This document shows, one piece after another, positions 9,606 through 21,289 of a DNA stretch of 64,000 nucleotides. The first letter of the stretch is position 1, and each line of letters opens with the position of its first letter. The stretch spans positions 84,427 to 148,426 of the forward strand of contig QANZ01049657.1 in NCBI GenBank assembly GCA_003254925.1, written 5' to 3'. The translations under genes and the position numbers were made by a program. The notes below the pieces were generated by a model that was not told the DNA's origin, did not search any database, and saw nothing but the letters and a program-made list of their open reading frames with translations. The stretch comes from Chamaecrista fasciculata (Eukaryota; Streptophyta; Magnoliopsida; Fabales; Fabaceae).

Positions 9606-12123
9606 CTTTATGAAAAAGTGAAAACACATGTATACAAAATTTGAAAGAACAAAGAGGGGATCAATACAAAATGAATCCATCGTCTTCATATCGATAGGAT
9701 ACAACAAACTCCGGAAACATTATAAACAAAACGCAATGCTGACAAGATACGAATGAGCATGCACCACAAATTGCATATTAACCATGTTCTACCGATAGGG
9801 TAAATCCACAATTAACATACAAATAGTCTGAGATTGAACAATATTCTCTCCAACAAACAGGAATTTTATACCAAATTTTATAATCCACAAATCCTGTAAT
9901 TTGAGAGAAGCTTACAACAAATCACGTATCGCAACAGATGGTCAGAGGAATAAAAAATTAACCAAATGCATGTCAAATATTCGAATCCTCGACCATATAA
10001 TCCAATAAATGGATTAACAAAAGCGATACATATTTGAAGTGACTGTAGGTGTCTATTCGACCCTTGAAAACAAAACAGCCCTTCCACACAGAACAAACAT
10101 GCAACTTGAAGTAGACGAAACGATCTACTTAACTAATCTAATCTGGATCCGAGTAAAACTTTTCGATCGGATCAGATTTGAAAAGGTCAACAAAAGATTT
10201 ACAGTACTTTATAAGTACCTAATGACATGTTAATAGCTTTCCAATAATCCCTAACAAAATTGCTCAAGTATGTCCCAGGTACACTTATACGAAAGGTTAC
10301 AACTTGAATAGTGTACACTTGAGCAAAGCAGCGGAAGTGTAAAGGGATTCACACAAGATTGGAAAGCATATCAACAAAAACACAAGAGTGCAATTCAGAT
10401 TTCTTAAGCACTCACATAAATATAGGTCCCAAGAGATAAACCAAAACACCGCAAGACTTAACAAGGTGAAACTAATGGGCAATTCATAATAAGATTTCAC
10501 CTAAGTCATTCCCACAAAGCGGTTATTAAAACAAATGTTTTATCTCAATCAGGAGACCTATACAAAATATTTTGTCCAAAACAAATATCTCAAGTGCCCA
10601 TCAATCCAAAACAAAGAAGAGATATTAGGACAAAATAAACAAAATCAATTGCTTAATCAGTAATTTCAAATAGTAGTTAATTAATTAATGCTAATCCATA
10701 CAAATGTTAAAATCTCTCCCACTTGGATAGCATTAATTAATTATCGGATTGGTCCACAAAACTGAACTAAGCAATTAATTATATCAAAACAGATTGCATT
10801 AACAATGTCACACCGATAGGGTATGTCCACCGTTAATACAATTTTCAGTCCACAAAACAAAACAACCTTGTAACCGGACCCACGATAGGTGAGCACTCAA
10901 TCACAAGTTGTCAACAATCCCAAAATAATTTCCATAACCAAACATTTCAAAATTTTGGCCAAAAGGGGCTCAAAATTAATTTTGGGCACAAAACAACAAT
11001 TTTAAGTGCATATTATCGGGTCAAAAAATATTTGACATACAAACCACAATATTAGAGAGAGTGGCAAACATATATGGTCAACAATAATTCACAAAATATG
11101 CACAAAAAATTTCAACTCAAAGTTCTGAGAATACATGTCCCCAAACTCAGAATTTAAAATTATGAAAATTAGATACTAAATATTTTGATGTCTCAAAAAA
11201 AAATCTAGGAAAAATTATTTTCCAAAGGGAAATCAAATATTGAGAGGCAAATATCCAAAAAAGGATCTAAATTGGTCATTAAAACAAATATGGGCCAAAA
11301 CTTGCAAATTAATCAAAATTAATTGCAATATATAAGACATAATCCTTTAAATGAATAAAGGACCAAATTATGACCAATTAATCAACCTCCACTATGTATC
11401 TAATGGCCCAAGATCAGAAGTCCAAAAAATGGCGTGACCCACTCCAGTTTTTTTTTTTTTTAATGCAAATAGGGACCAAAACGCAAAATTAGCAAAACTG
11501 TAAGGACCAAAAACACAAATTGCACAAAACAAGGAAGCCAAACAGAGTTCTTCTTCCTCCGCGTGGGTCACTGTTCACCGCCAAAAAACCACCATTTTTG
11601 CACAAATTAAGCTCGATTTGATGCAGATTTCTCATGGGTTTTGATTGTTTCATGACTCAAAATCATTTTCATGAATCAATTTCAAAAGATCAAGCTCAAA
11701 AACACCACAAAATGGAAGAAAAAAACGGACCCGATGAACCCTAACATAGGCCAGTTCGAAATGCAGCAAATCGAAGCATTTTCTTCAAAATTTCATGTGC
11801 AAAATGATCCTTAGGGTCCGAAAATGAGTACCCATAACCTCATTTCTCGAAACAAACTCCAACAAAACCGGATCTGAGCCTCCAAAAAACCGAAAAAAAC
11901 GCAAGGCTAAAGGGTTTTCGATTTTTACCCCAAACAAGCTCCAATCCAGCAAATTTTACATGTTGCATGTTCATAATAACACCACAAACAAAGCCCAAGA
12001 AACGATTTCCGAAAATAAACAAGAATCAACAGATTCAGGGACCAAAATGAACAAATCAAAAATCTGATATATGAACAATATGCAACAAGTTCAACTCCAG
12101 AAAACATCAAGATCAAAAACCAA
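9606..12123 (-). other. Non-coding leader of the copia element
   Basis: About 2.5 kb between the primer-binding site and the gag remnant, with no supportable reading frame. It includes a second purine-tract-like junction near 10670-10745. Confidence 0.6.
10670..10745 (-). other. Internal echo of the LTR / purine-tract junction
   Basis: 'aatgctaatccatacaaatg' followed by CTCTCCCACTTGGATAGCATTAATTAATTA mirrors the left-LTR border at 5320-5370. A 'gcagcggaag' word like that in the nested LTR lies upstream at 10330. It suggests a fragment of a related element inside the leader. Confidence 0.4.
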
Positions 12124-12139
12124 CCAGGCTCTGATACCA
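12124..12139 (-). promoter_or_regulatory. Primer-binding site for initiator Met-tRNA
   Basis: The minus strand reads TGGTATCAGAGCCTGG, the classic complement of plant initiator methionine tRNA. It starts two bases inside the LTR border at 12142. It fixes the element's orientation. Confidence 0.92.
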
Positions 12140-12141
12140 AT

Positions 12142-12646
12142 TGACGGAAATAAATCCAAGATGTGGGAGACGAAATCACTAATTTGGAGTTGAAATTGGT
12201 CTTGAGTGGAGCTAAGATCTTCAAGCCACAAGATCCAAGAGTGAAACAAGATGGAGTGAAGAAGCAGAGGGACCATAGTGTGCAAAATGAGGACCTCCTA
12301 TGTATGAAAACACATTTGCTATATATATATATAGCCAAATTCACTAATTAGTGAATATTACAAAATGGTCCTTGAACATAATTACAAAATAGTCCATTTA
12401 ACAAACAAACTCCATATATACATTAGTAATCTAATGGGATAATTACTAATACTCTTCGGACGTGGCTTGGGGTTCTTAGCCCGGTCCCGGAAGGCCTGTG
12501 GATAATCCAACCCATCACGAATTACCACAAGTAATATGAACCCAATCTATTCTTATTCAGACTTACGATAAATTAATTACTTAATCAGTAAAGACAAATA
12601 TTAATCTTACAATAGATTAATGCTAATCCACACAAAAAATCCAACA
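12142..12646 (-). repeat. 5' LTR of the minus-strand copia element
   Basis: 505 bp, nearly identical to 4843-5343, with TGACGG and CCAACA ends on the plus strand. It carries the element's promoter by position; the TA run near 12320 is a TATA candidate. Confidence 0.92.
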
Positions 12647-12651
12647 TGAAA

Positions 12652-13037
12652 TTTAACCAACTTCCTTGTATGTGTATATATATATATATTTGCTCCTTCC
12701 CATGTAAACATCAAGGAAAACATATACAAACAAAGGCCAGCAACACTCCAAAGGTTAACAGTAGAAACACTAGAGATGAAACCAGAGCAGAAAGACGAGA
12801 CTCAAATCTAAATAAGAAAAGCCCGAAATTTTGTCGGCTGTGTGGTCTGTTTGGCTCTTGAAATCATTTATCGTAAACTAGAAATCAGTGGTAAGAATCT
12901 TATGAAATTAGTTAAACAAAAAGAAAAAAGAAAAACTATATGGTTTTGCAAGTTAAATCGGTAATGGAAATTTTCTTATAAATCACTTTAGTTTTTGGTA
13001 TTTTTTTATTCTTTTAATTAGAATAACTACCTTCTAA
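12652..13037. other. Intergenic AT-rich spacer
   Basis: Unique-looking AT-rich DNA after the copia element, with no supported gene. The short reading frame at 12646-12861 has no recognisable features. Confidence 0.4.
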
Positions 13038-13046
13038 AAAATTAAC

Positions 13047-13580
13047 GCTTAAAGGGTCATTTAGACCCTAAATGTATCTAATATTCATTTTGGTCTATTA
13101 TGTTTTAAAATGTTTAAATTGATTCTAAATGTTAGTAAAATGATTCATTTTGGTCTTAAATATTAGTAAAATGTTACATTTTGGTCCCAAACTATTGAAT
13201 TTTGTCATATTTATCTTGTCTCTTATTTCAAGTTCAAAAGACTTGTTAAGAGTAATTCATAGCTCTGAATTCGTCGCATTCGAATTTAAAACGAGAGGCA
13301 TATGATCAACTTTACTTGTTTGACCATGAAACGAGCGGTCTACTTTTAGGACTGATTTGGCCTCGTTTGCTGACGACTCCAACTGGATAGAGAAAGTACA
13401 ATTTCAGAACAATATGTAACTCTAAACTCGTCAGGTTTGAACTTGAAACAAGTCATATTCAATAGTTTGGAACAAAAATGAAACATTTTGTCAACATTTA
13501 GGACCAGTTTGAACAATTTGAAACATAATGGACCAAAATAAACATTAGAACATACATTTAGGACCAAAATACCCTTCAAC
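13047..13580. mobile_element. Foldback MITE with 9-10-bp target duplication
   Basis: The termini GCTTAAAGGGTCATTT and (inverted) GTTGAAGGGTATTTT are similar. The inner arms repeat 'ttttggtcctaaatgt' words in inverted order. The flanks read AAAATTAAC at 13038-13046 and 13582-13590. Length 534 bp; no transposase. Confidence 0.65.
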
Positions 13581-13856
13581 AAAAATTAACTATTTTTTTT
13601 TGTTTCTTTGAAGCCCGTGACGTGACTTAAAGTGGGCTGGTGTGTAGGCCTTGTCTAATGGATTGGTATACAAATGGGCTTTTTTTGGATTCAAGCTTAT
13701 CTCCTACTTCTTCACATGGTACTTCACCTATTCGGCTATTCCCAAAAACCGAAAAAAAAAAAAAAACTGAGATGCGCGAAGGATAAGCTTGGATTGCGTT
13801 CTCCACCATTGTTGTTGAGTTGTGCAGTGAAGGTAGAGTAAGAGCAGAGGAAGAAA

Positions 13857-15228
13857 ATGGCACAGACGCTAGCAATTCCTGTGGCGCCTTCTCTTTCTTT
13901 TGTTTCCAATACCACTTCTCTTTCTAGAAGCGTCTCTGTTCGCTTCTCCAACCCTCCTCAGGTAATACCAATGTCTTTAATTTCTTCTCCTCTCTCTAAC
14001 ATGTAATATGCTTTATGCTGTCAATTTCCTCGTCCTATTGCTTTTTTACTTGATTTCGCTGCTTCCGGATTGGTTTATTGCTGTTGCGAATCTTCAATTT
14101 TGGGGATAACCTTCCTTTACTCATACTCGTACTGTTTTTTTTTTTTTTCTGCGTTTATTATACTGCGGGAACCATGTAGGTTGTAAAATAGAGAGTTGAA
14201 CGAAATGAAATAATCCAATGATTACAATCTCAACATAGCCTAAAGGATCGCTGTTGCTCTACGCTTACCTTAGTTTTTTTTGTCTGTTTCTTGCTTTGAA
14301 TTCTACAATTTCTGCTGCTTATCTGTAATTAAACTGGTTCAAAGAAAACCCTTTAAGTTGAGATTGTTCAGCTTTTCAGTATCAGGATATTCTTAGGAAA
14401 AAATTCATATTACCCTACTGTAGTTCACTTGTAACTTTTGGGAATTTGAGGAAAATGTAAGAACATACATACTAGTGTCTAAGAAATTGGGAATTTGAAG
14501 AAAATGAGGTCAGAAGATCCTTAATGATATAAGGAGAAATTGAAGAAGGTGATTGAGAAATGAGACAATTATTTGTCTCTCAGACTTAGTTTTGGACCTC
14601 TTCACTCTTTCTAATAGATTAGGTTTTTACCAAAGTAATTGGACTGTAGTTCAGACTTCAGAGGTTATATGTAGCTTCCCTAATTAAAAATTTCTTTGAG
14701 TTGTTATTTCGCCAGTGTTATATTTTGGTATATGCTATTTGCAGCTTCAAGGTCTGACCATCAAATGTGCTCGTGTGGGAGGTGTAGAGATTCCAAACAA
14801 CAAGCGAATTGAGTACTCACTTCAGTATATACATGGAGTTGGCCGTACCAGAGCTCGGCAAATCCTATGTGACATCAACATGGACAACAAAATCACAAAG
14901 GACTTGACTGAGGAAGAACTTATCACTCTCAGGGATGAAGTCTCCAAGTACATGATTGAAGGAGACTTGGTGCCTACCTCACTCTCAGGCTCACTCTTTT
15001 TCTAATTGTTCACTTTTGTATTAATGTGTTGGCAAATGTAACATTTGATTTCTTTGTGTGTTTCAGAGGCGGTTTAATGTACTGAATATAAGGAGACTGA
15101 TTGAGATCCAATGCTATAGGGGTATCAGACATCAAAAGGGGCTTCCCTGTAGAGGACAACGCACCAAGAACAACTGCCGGACCTTGAAGGGTAAGAAGGT
15201 TGCCATTGCTGGAAAGAAAAAGAAGTAA
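13857..15228 (+). CDS. RPS13: 30S ribosomal protein S13, chloroplastic
   Basis: Three exons: 13857-13961, 14745-14969 and 15067-15228, with introns of 783 and 97 bp bordered by GT..AG. The deduced protein has 163 aa. Residues 1 to about 47 are a Ser/Thr-rich, acid-poor leader typical of a chloroplast transit peptide. The S13 body starts [20 protein letters not shown] and includes the helix-turn motif [12 protein letters not shown], then [11 protein letters not shown] and [20 protein letters not shown], ending in a lysine tail. S13 sits in the head of the small subunit of the plastid ribosome and contacts 16S rRNA, the P-site tRNA and the large subunit. Reading exon 2 into intron 2 gives a false stop at about 15003. 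The length is close to known plant plastid S13 proteins. All key regions are present and the gene looks intact. Confidence 0.95.
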
Positions 15229-15563
15229 TTAGCTTCTATTACTTTTTAGTATAATTCATGAATTGTGTTATATTGGTTTTATGTATAACAATCAGTTTGT
15301 ATTACTAAGACAACAGCTCAACTGAAATTGTCACTAATGCATGTCATGAATCAGTTAAATTTGGATAATGCCGAGAATTTAGTGTGGAGATTGTTTTGGA
15401 AATGAGTTGTGGCAAGAGAAGAGAGGAGACACATTGAAACTGGATTTATATTTGAAATGTACAAAGTTCAGATGAGATGTGTTTAGATCATAGAGAATTT
15501 ATTTGTTTATCGAATTGGAAGAATAAATTCGTTGAGTTGATAAAAGGAGATAACTTGGCCAAT

Positions 15564-15583
15564 TTTTTTTTTTTTTGGTCTGA
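15564..15583 (-). mobile_element. Micro-insertion, 20 bp, with 12-bp direct repeats
   Basis: AACTTGGCCAAT at 15552-15563 is repeated perfectly at 15584-15595. The 20 bases between are a T run followed by GGTCTGA, i.e. TCAGACC followed by A's on the minus strand. Probably a retroposed tail fragment. Confidence 0.6.
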
Positions 15584-15763
15584 AACTTGGCCAATGTTAT
15601 AACTGATATAATCCGATGGGATCCCATAATGATTCACTGGAGTTGGACCAGAAGTAGCATATTCCAAAACAAACCAAAGTGAGGATTAATCATCAGAAAG
15701 CTAGACCCCTGGATGAAGCCCTTTCGGATTTTCTAAAAAAACTTAGTAACAAAAAAACATTTT

Positions 15764-16148
15764 GGCAAAAGCATTAATTTTGTCCCCAAACTTTACATCA
15801 AGTCACCAACTGTTAATTTCGTCCCCAATCATTTTTTGCTGTCAATTTCATCTTCAATCTTTCACATTTTTCTCAATTTTATCCTTTGATTAACTTCTTT
15901 TAATAAATTAATGAGAGATTACATCCTGCTTTCCAATATGAGTTAGATTCCGGTTTCTTTTTCTATCAATTTTACATCATATATCGTTAGCTACATAGAT
16001 TATGTCGTGAATATTTGGCTAAAGTAAGAGTAAAGGATAAAATTGACAAAAATGTGAAAGATTGGGGGCGAAATTGACAGCAAAAAAAGATTGTGGACGA
16101 AATTAACAGCAGGTGTAAAGTTTGGGGACGAAATGAGTGCTTTTGGCC
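15764..16148. mobile_element. Foldback MITE with 9-bp target duplication
   Basis: The ends GGCAAAAGCATTAATTTTGT and (inverted) GGCCAAAAGCACTCATTTCG form long arms carrying 'gtccccaaacttta'. The flanks AAACATTTT (15755-15763) and AAAGATTTT (16149-16157) match at 8 of 9. Length 385 bp. The size of the duplication suggests a Mutator-like family. Confidence 0.75.
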
Positions 16149-16157
16149 AAAGATTTT

Positions 16158-19100
16158 TTATAAAATTTTAAGTTTTCAATTGAAGAGTTCTAAATTCCAA
16201 AATAACCACCTGTATGCAAGCAAATAGAATATTAAAATTCCAAGTGTGAGCAATTGCGCAGTCTTACTCCAAAGATTCTGGGTTGCATAGTATTATGTTA
16301 TTTATTTTTTATTTTAAAAGTTGATAGATATATTTGTTAAGCTTTTAATTTCTTTGGCTAAATATCCTTTTTGTCAAATTTCTGTCCAATTATCGTTATC
16401 TTGTGTTCAAAAAGTTAAGTTATTTAGGAATGTGAAGTGATCAAAATTAAAAGTTCATGAACAACTGGCTTAAAAGATCTGTCTCTCAATTATGTACTAT
16501 TACCTTAAACAATAAAACTCATGGCTTCCAAAATGCATTTTAACTTCATTTTTAAAAGAACAAAGACAAACTGCAGGTGCACTGTATTATATTCAATTTT
16601 TTTATCGTGACACATATGCAAATTTGGAGAGTAGCAAAACCAGGATAAAAAATGATCATGGATATATCCTACTCGGACAAGTTTTTCTGCCCAAAACAAT
16701 GAGAAATTTAAATTAAAATTTTGGCCCAAGAACACCCAAATTTGCAAACCCCCATGTAAATTGGGCCTAGAATAAGCCCTTCAAGTTCAAGAATAGGCCA
16801 TTTATTTAAATTGGGCACGACCAAAAGTAGCAAACATATGAATATTTGATGCCCCATGAAACCAAAGCTGTGTATGGAGGGAGTGTCCCACAACAATACC
16901 TCACTCTCACCTTGCTGTCCTTTTTGTGTCGTGAACCAATTTCAAGGACCACAACACAAGTTGGGTTAAATGGTTCGCAATTCTTAAAATCAAGCAATCA
17001 TACAACATTACCCCTAAACTTGATACTTCCCATTTCATGTCTGAGACCAACAATTTTAGAAGTTGTAGAGGCAACTCAACCTTCATATCACGTGTTTACC
17101 ACAAGCATGCTCTCCTGGAGGCAGCAAACATTTATAGACATTACTTACATCCAACCAAACATGATTTTTCCATAACCCAAACATCTCACGAGGATTGGAT
17201 TAATTTGTCAATAATTGACATAAAATGAACGCAGACTTCATTAATAATGATACCAATTCTAGAGGGGGGGAAAATTAAGTGGGACTGGAGTTAACTAATG
17301 TGGGGTTCTTTTGTACTCATTCTGAGAAACCTCATTCATGACATTCTTTGTCCAGTGTGTACCCCTCCATTAACTCCATATTTTATCTATTTTTGTGGTC
17401 TACAATTTGATCATCCTGGGTCAACTTTCTGGTTCGATAATGACGGCAAAAAAATAATAATAACATCATAATTCATAACTAATGCAAACAAATCTGAACT
17501 TCATATGTAATCACATGACATGATCTCTCAATGACCCCAAGGGGAAAAAAATAAAAGAAAGAAACAATCATCCCTGGGGAATGCAACATATATATATTGC
17601 TAATTCAGTAATGAAAGTTTGAGACTATTTAATGAACATGTATCATTACTTTTATTTGCAATAGCTTTTTGTCCTCCATGATCATTCATTTCAAGCATAT
17701 ATTTAATTTGTTTGTAATTATTATGTCTGTTAATTTAACGAGTAGCAAGGAGTATGACTTATGAAGACAGGATCCACCTAAGGCACATGGTATCGTTGTC
17801 TAGATAAAGATAGATTCTCTACAATTGCATAAACCACTTTTTCTCTATCATTTTGGAAAATGAAGCATTTTTGGAATTGGAATTATACAACTCTGATTAT
17901 TAATTGTGGTTGAAATTGAAGACATGTGAGATTTATACTTAGCATGGACCGATCCAGGAAAATGGTAGTGGATGGTAAGAAGAACATGATGGAAAATCAA
18001 AACCCTGAATGATGATGATCTCCAACTAAGACAACAACATATAGCAGCATCAATTGCTATAGATTATATTGTGGAAATTAAATAATGTCACACTTGGCTT
18101 AGCTTTCATGAAATATAAACCAGAAAATGCATATGCACCTTTCAATTGCGATCCAAATATATATGTATATTTGAAGGATTCCTACTGTTTCATCAACAGT
18201 GACCACCATTAAAGGATTCCTTTGCTGGCAATTTAAGACAGAAATTGGTTCTCCAATCAATCTCAAAACACAGCTAAATTATGTGTATGTATAGGCCCTA
18301 CCATTGTAGTCACCATGACATCATCATCTAAAGCCTCATACACAGATATATATTATCACTACTTTGAATATTTTTTCCTCTGTCGTCTCTGTTTGATTGA
18401 TGTTACTACTTACAAAATAATGATCTATATGGGCCTCAGGGGCAGCCTTGTAAAAGGCATTGGAAACAAACTTGGCCAAATCCAAAGTATAATGAAGGAT
18501 ATAATATAGGGAAGAATTAGTTTATATATGATGATTAATTTTCATGCCTTTTCAGATAAGGTATATATATATATATATGTGTGTATATTCTTCAAATGAA
18601 GAAGTTGAAGTTGTAAAGGAATTGCATGGTTCCTGAATCATGATTAATTAGATAACAAGATGTCTTTTAAGCAAAATGATCAGACAACATGATTAATATT
18701 GTTGTTTGTTTAAGTATTAGTGGAGAGGACTAAAATTTCAATAATCAATATAATATCAAATTAAAACTGACCAAGTTTAATTAATTAAGGAGTAAATTAA
18801 ATTAAATTAGGCGGGAAAGAGGAAAATGTTCCCTGTGTTGCAACCTGATGTTGGGATAATTAAGATTCATGTCATACAGAGCAACGATCATTAGTTATAT
18901 CAGTGCTCTCTTTATCTTTTCTCATATCACAACAGAATCCTCAAACCACTTTTTCATCATTCATATATATAATGTTGTTAATTAATTAGGCTTCGTGAGT
19001 TTTCTTTGTTGTGCTTGCAACAACAGATCACGTCAAGGATTTTTTAACAACTATTATAGCTGTGATGGGATACAATCATATGATACAATCTCTCTCTCAC

Positions 19101-19588
19101 TTATCTCCATAATTCACAAGAAAACAAGCCTTGTTCGTTATTAGAGAGTAACAGTGCATGAAATCGAAGCCTCCAGTAATTAAAAAGTTATGATATATAT
19201 ATATATATATGGCTGTACTGTGTCAGGTAGATCATTATTCAAGTATTGGAATCGTTTTCAAATAATAGTGAAAGCATGCTAAACAAAATATCCAAAGAAT
19301 TAACTAGATCATAGCCTTCGTATTCATATATAGTGGGACAGCGATCGATGTGATGAAATTAAGCCCATTATTGAATCATGTTATTTGTATGTCAGGGTAA
19401 GTACTCAATAATATATAGCTTTGCTTCTTAAAAGACAAAGGCTACCTGATAATCCACTAATAACCCCCACCACTAGTTTTGTTAGGTCGCAGTACAAATC
19501 ATTCAGCCATTTCCATTTACATTTCACGAAAAGCAAAAGCAGTATCATCACGTACGTTTAGTTGCAACTTTATTTAATTAATTTAATT
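16158..19588. other. Intergenic, no gene seen
   Basis: 3.4 kb of AT-rich DNA with short TA microsatellites (about 18560-18580 and 19193-19210). No reading frame has a recognisable domain. Nothing in it aligns with the other repeats of the window by eye. Confidence 0.4.
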
Positions 19589-19597
19589 ATTCATATG

Positions 19598-19919
19598 CTA
19601 TGAAGGATGGACACCTCATTTTGACGGTGTGTCGTTGTGAGACACGTGTAGTGTTCGACACGCGTACGACACCCACACGACACATATTCATAAATTTTAA
19701 AATATAAATAAATCTTTTGTGATTTTAACATGACAGACAAGAGAAGATAATGATACATATGACATATATTATGAATAAAAGTTATAATTTTATGAATATT
19801 AAATTATTTTTATATATAAATATATGGCGTGTCATGCCGAGTAATTTTGAGAATTTGGCGTGTTACTGTGTCCGTGTTCATATCGTGTCTCGTGTCGATA
19901 TCAATGTCCATGCTTCATA
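19598..19919. mobile_element. TATGAAGCATGGACAC-type MITE with 9-bp target duplication
   Basis: The left end is (C)TATGAAGGATGGACAC and the right end, inverted, is TATGAAGCATGGACAT. Both arms are rich in ACACG units. ATTCATATG flanks the element perfectly at 19589-19597 and 19920-19928. Length 322 bp, non-coding. Confidence 0.78.
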
Positions 19920-20192
19920 ATTCATATGTATATATATACAGGTTAAATACTAGAATTGATACTATATTATAAGTGAATTTCATTTTGATCATAAAATTAT
20001 TTTTTATTTTGTTTGAGCCTTCAAATTCTTTTATTTTTTCCACTATTAATTAGTCCAACATATATTATGTTTGGTTTTTTTTTTTTTGTTATCTCTAAGT
20101 TAATACGTCTGGTATAGGTGTCCTAATTAATTATCAATTACAAATTTATCTTTTATTTATAATTATGAATGAATATTTTTCCTCAACTCACT

Positions 20193-20986
20193 NNNNNNNN
20201 NNNNNNNNNNNNNNNNNNNNNNNNNNNNNNNNNNNNNNNNNNNNNNNNNNNNNNNNNNNNNNNNNNNNNNNNNNNNNNNNNNNNNNNNNNNNNNNNNNNN
20301 NNNNNNNNNNNNNNNNNNNNNNNNNNNNNNNNNNNNNNNNNNNNNNNNNNNNNNNNNNNNNNNNNNNNNNNNNNNNNNNNNNNNNNNNNNNNNNNNNNNN
20401 NNNNNNNNNNNNNNNNNNNNNNNNNNNNNNNNNNNNNNNNNNNNNNNNNNNNNNNNNNNNNNNNNNNNNNNNNNNNNNNNNNNNNNNNNNNNNNNNNNNN
20501 NNNNNNNNNNNNNNNNNNNNNNNNNNNNNNNNNNNNNNNNNNNNNNNNNNNNNNNNNNNNNNNNNNNNNNNNNNNNNNNNNNNNNNNNNNNNNNNNNNNN
20601 NNNNNNNNNNNNNNNNNNNNNNNNNNNNNNNNNNNNNNNNNNNNNNNNNNNNNNNNNNNNNNNNNNNNNNNNNNNNNNNNNNNNNNNNNNNNNNNNNNNN
20701 NNNNNNNNNNNNNNNNNNNNNNNNNNNNNNNNNNNNNNNNNNNNNNNNNNNNNNNNNNNNNNNNNNNNNNNNNNNNNNNNNNNNNNNNNNNNNNNNNNNN
20801 NNNNNNNNNNNNNNNNNNNNNNNNNNNNNNNNNNNNNNNNNNNNNNNNNNNNNNNNNNNNNNNNNNNNNNNNNNNNNNNNNNNNNNNNNNNNNNNNNNNN
20901 NNNNNNNNNNNNNNNNNNNNNNNNNNNNNNNNNNNNNNNNNNNNNNNNNNNNNNNNNNNNNNNNNNNNNNNNNNNNNNNNNNNNNN
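20193..20986. other. Assembly gap (N run, 794 bp)
   Basis: Unsequenced bases. The flanking DNA is AT-rich and carries 'ttgatc' and 'ttgagcc' words resembling foldback arms, so the gap may have collapsed in a repeat. Confidence 1.
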
Positions 20987-21090
20987 AAAAAAATTAAAAC
21001 AATAAATATTTAACAAAACTTATTATTTGATCTTTAAATTTGTATCCAATCAATTAATCAATTACTGAATAATTGAAATACACGACTTAG

Positions 21091-21274
21091 ACCAACAAGT
21101 GTTTGGTGCAGTGGTAGGCAAGCTGCACCCCAGGTTGAGGGACCCAGGTTCAAGCCCTGGAGTCGACATTTGTTGGGAGGGCTTTAACTGTTCGCTTCCC
21201 GGCCCGAATGGGATTAGTCTTTGCCTAGACTGTAACACGGATAGGTGGGGGACACCCATGGTATTTACCAAAAA
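21091..21274 (+). mobile_element. tRNA-derived SINE with 15-bp target duplication
   Basis: Box A-like TGGTGCAGTGGTAGGC at about 21104 and box B-like GGTTCAAGCCC at about 21149 mark an RNA polymerase III promoter. The body ends GGTATTTACC followed by an A run. AAATACACGACTTAG flanks the element at 21076-21090 and 21275-21289 with no mismatch. At about 184 bp it looks complete and recently inserted. Confidence 0.9.
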
Positions 21275-21289
21275 AAATACACGACTTAG

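Larger units (their letters stand above)
4843..12646 (-). mobile_element. Complete non-autonomous copia-lineage LTR retrotransposon (LARD-like)
   Basis: The element is bounded by a perfect 5-bp target duplication TGAAA (4838-4842 and 12647-12651) and two near-identical LTRs of 501 and 505 bp with TG...CA ends. The primer-binding site beside the right LTR puts transcription on the minus strand. Coding capacity is almost gone. A gag N-terminal piece (9059 down to 8802) and an RNase H C-terminal piece (5755 down to 5633) remain; between them are a 57-bp tandem array, a nested LTR insertion and an assembly gap. The long leader (about 12141 to 9600) has no coding. The structure fits a large retrotransposon derivative that depended on an autonomous partner. 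High LTR identity implies a fairly recent insertion. Confidence 0.9.

Noticed and set aside
15552-15595. Slippage as the cause of the 12-bp duplication
   Set aside because: The insert carries non-repetitive GGTCTGA next to the T run and shares that word with unrelated loci, which slippage would not produce.
16846-17228. Plus-strand frames (109 and 63 aa) as a possible gene
   Set aside because: No domain, no exon partners and low-complexity composition. The adjacent frames are equally open.
18600-18660. Possible microRNA precursor around 'ggttcctgaatcatgatt'
   Set aside because: The pairing is too short and no known plant miRNA sequence is recognised.
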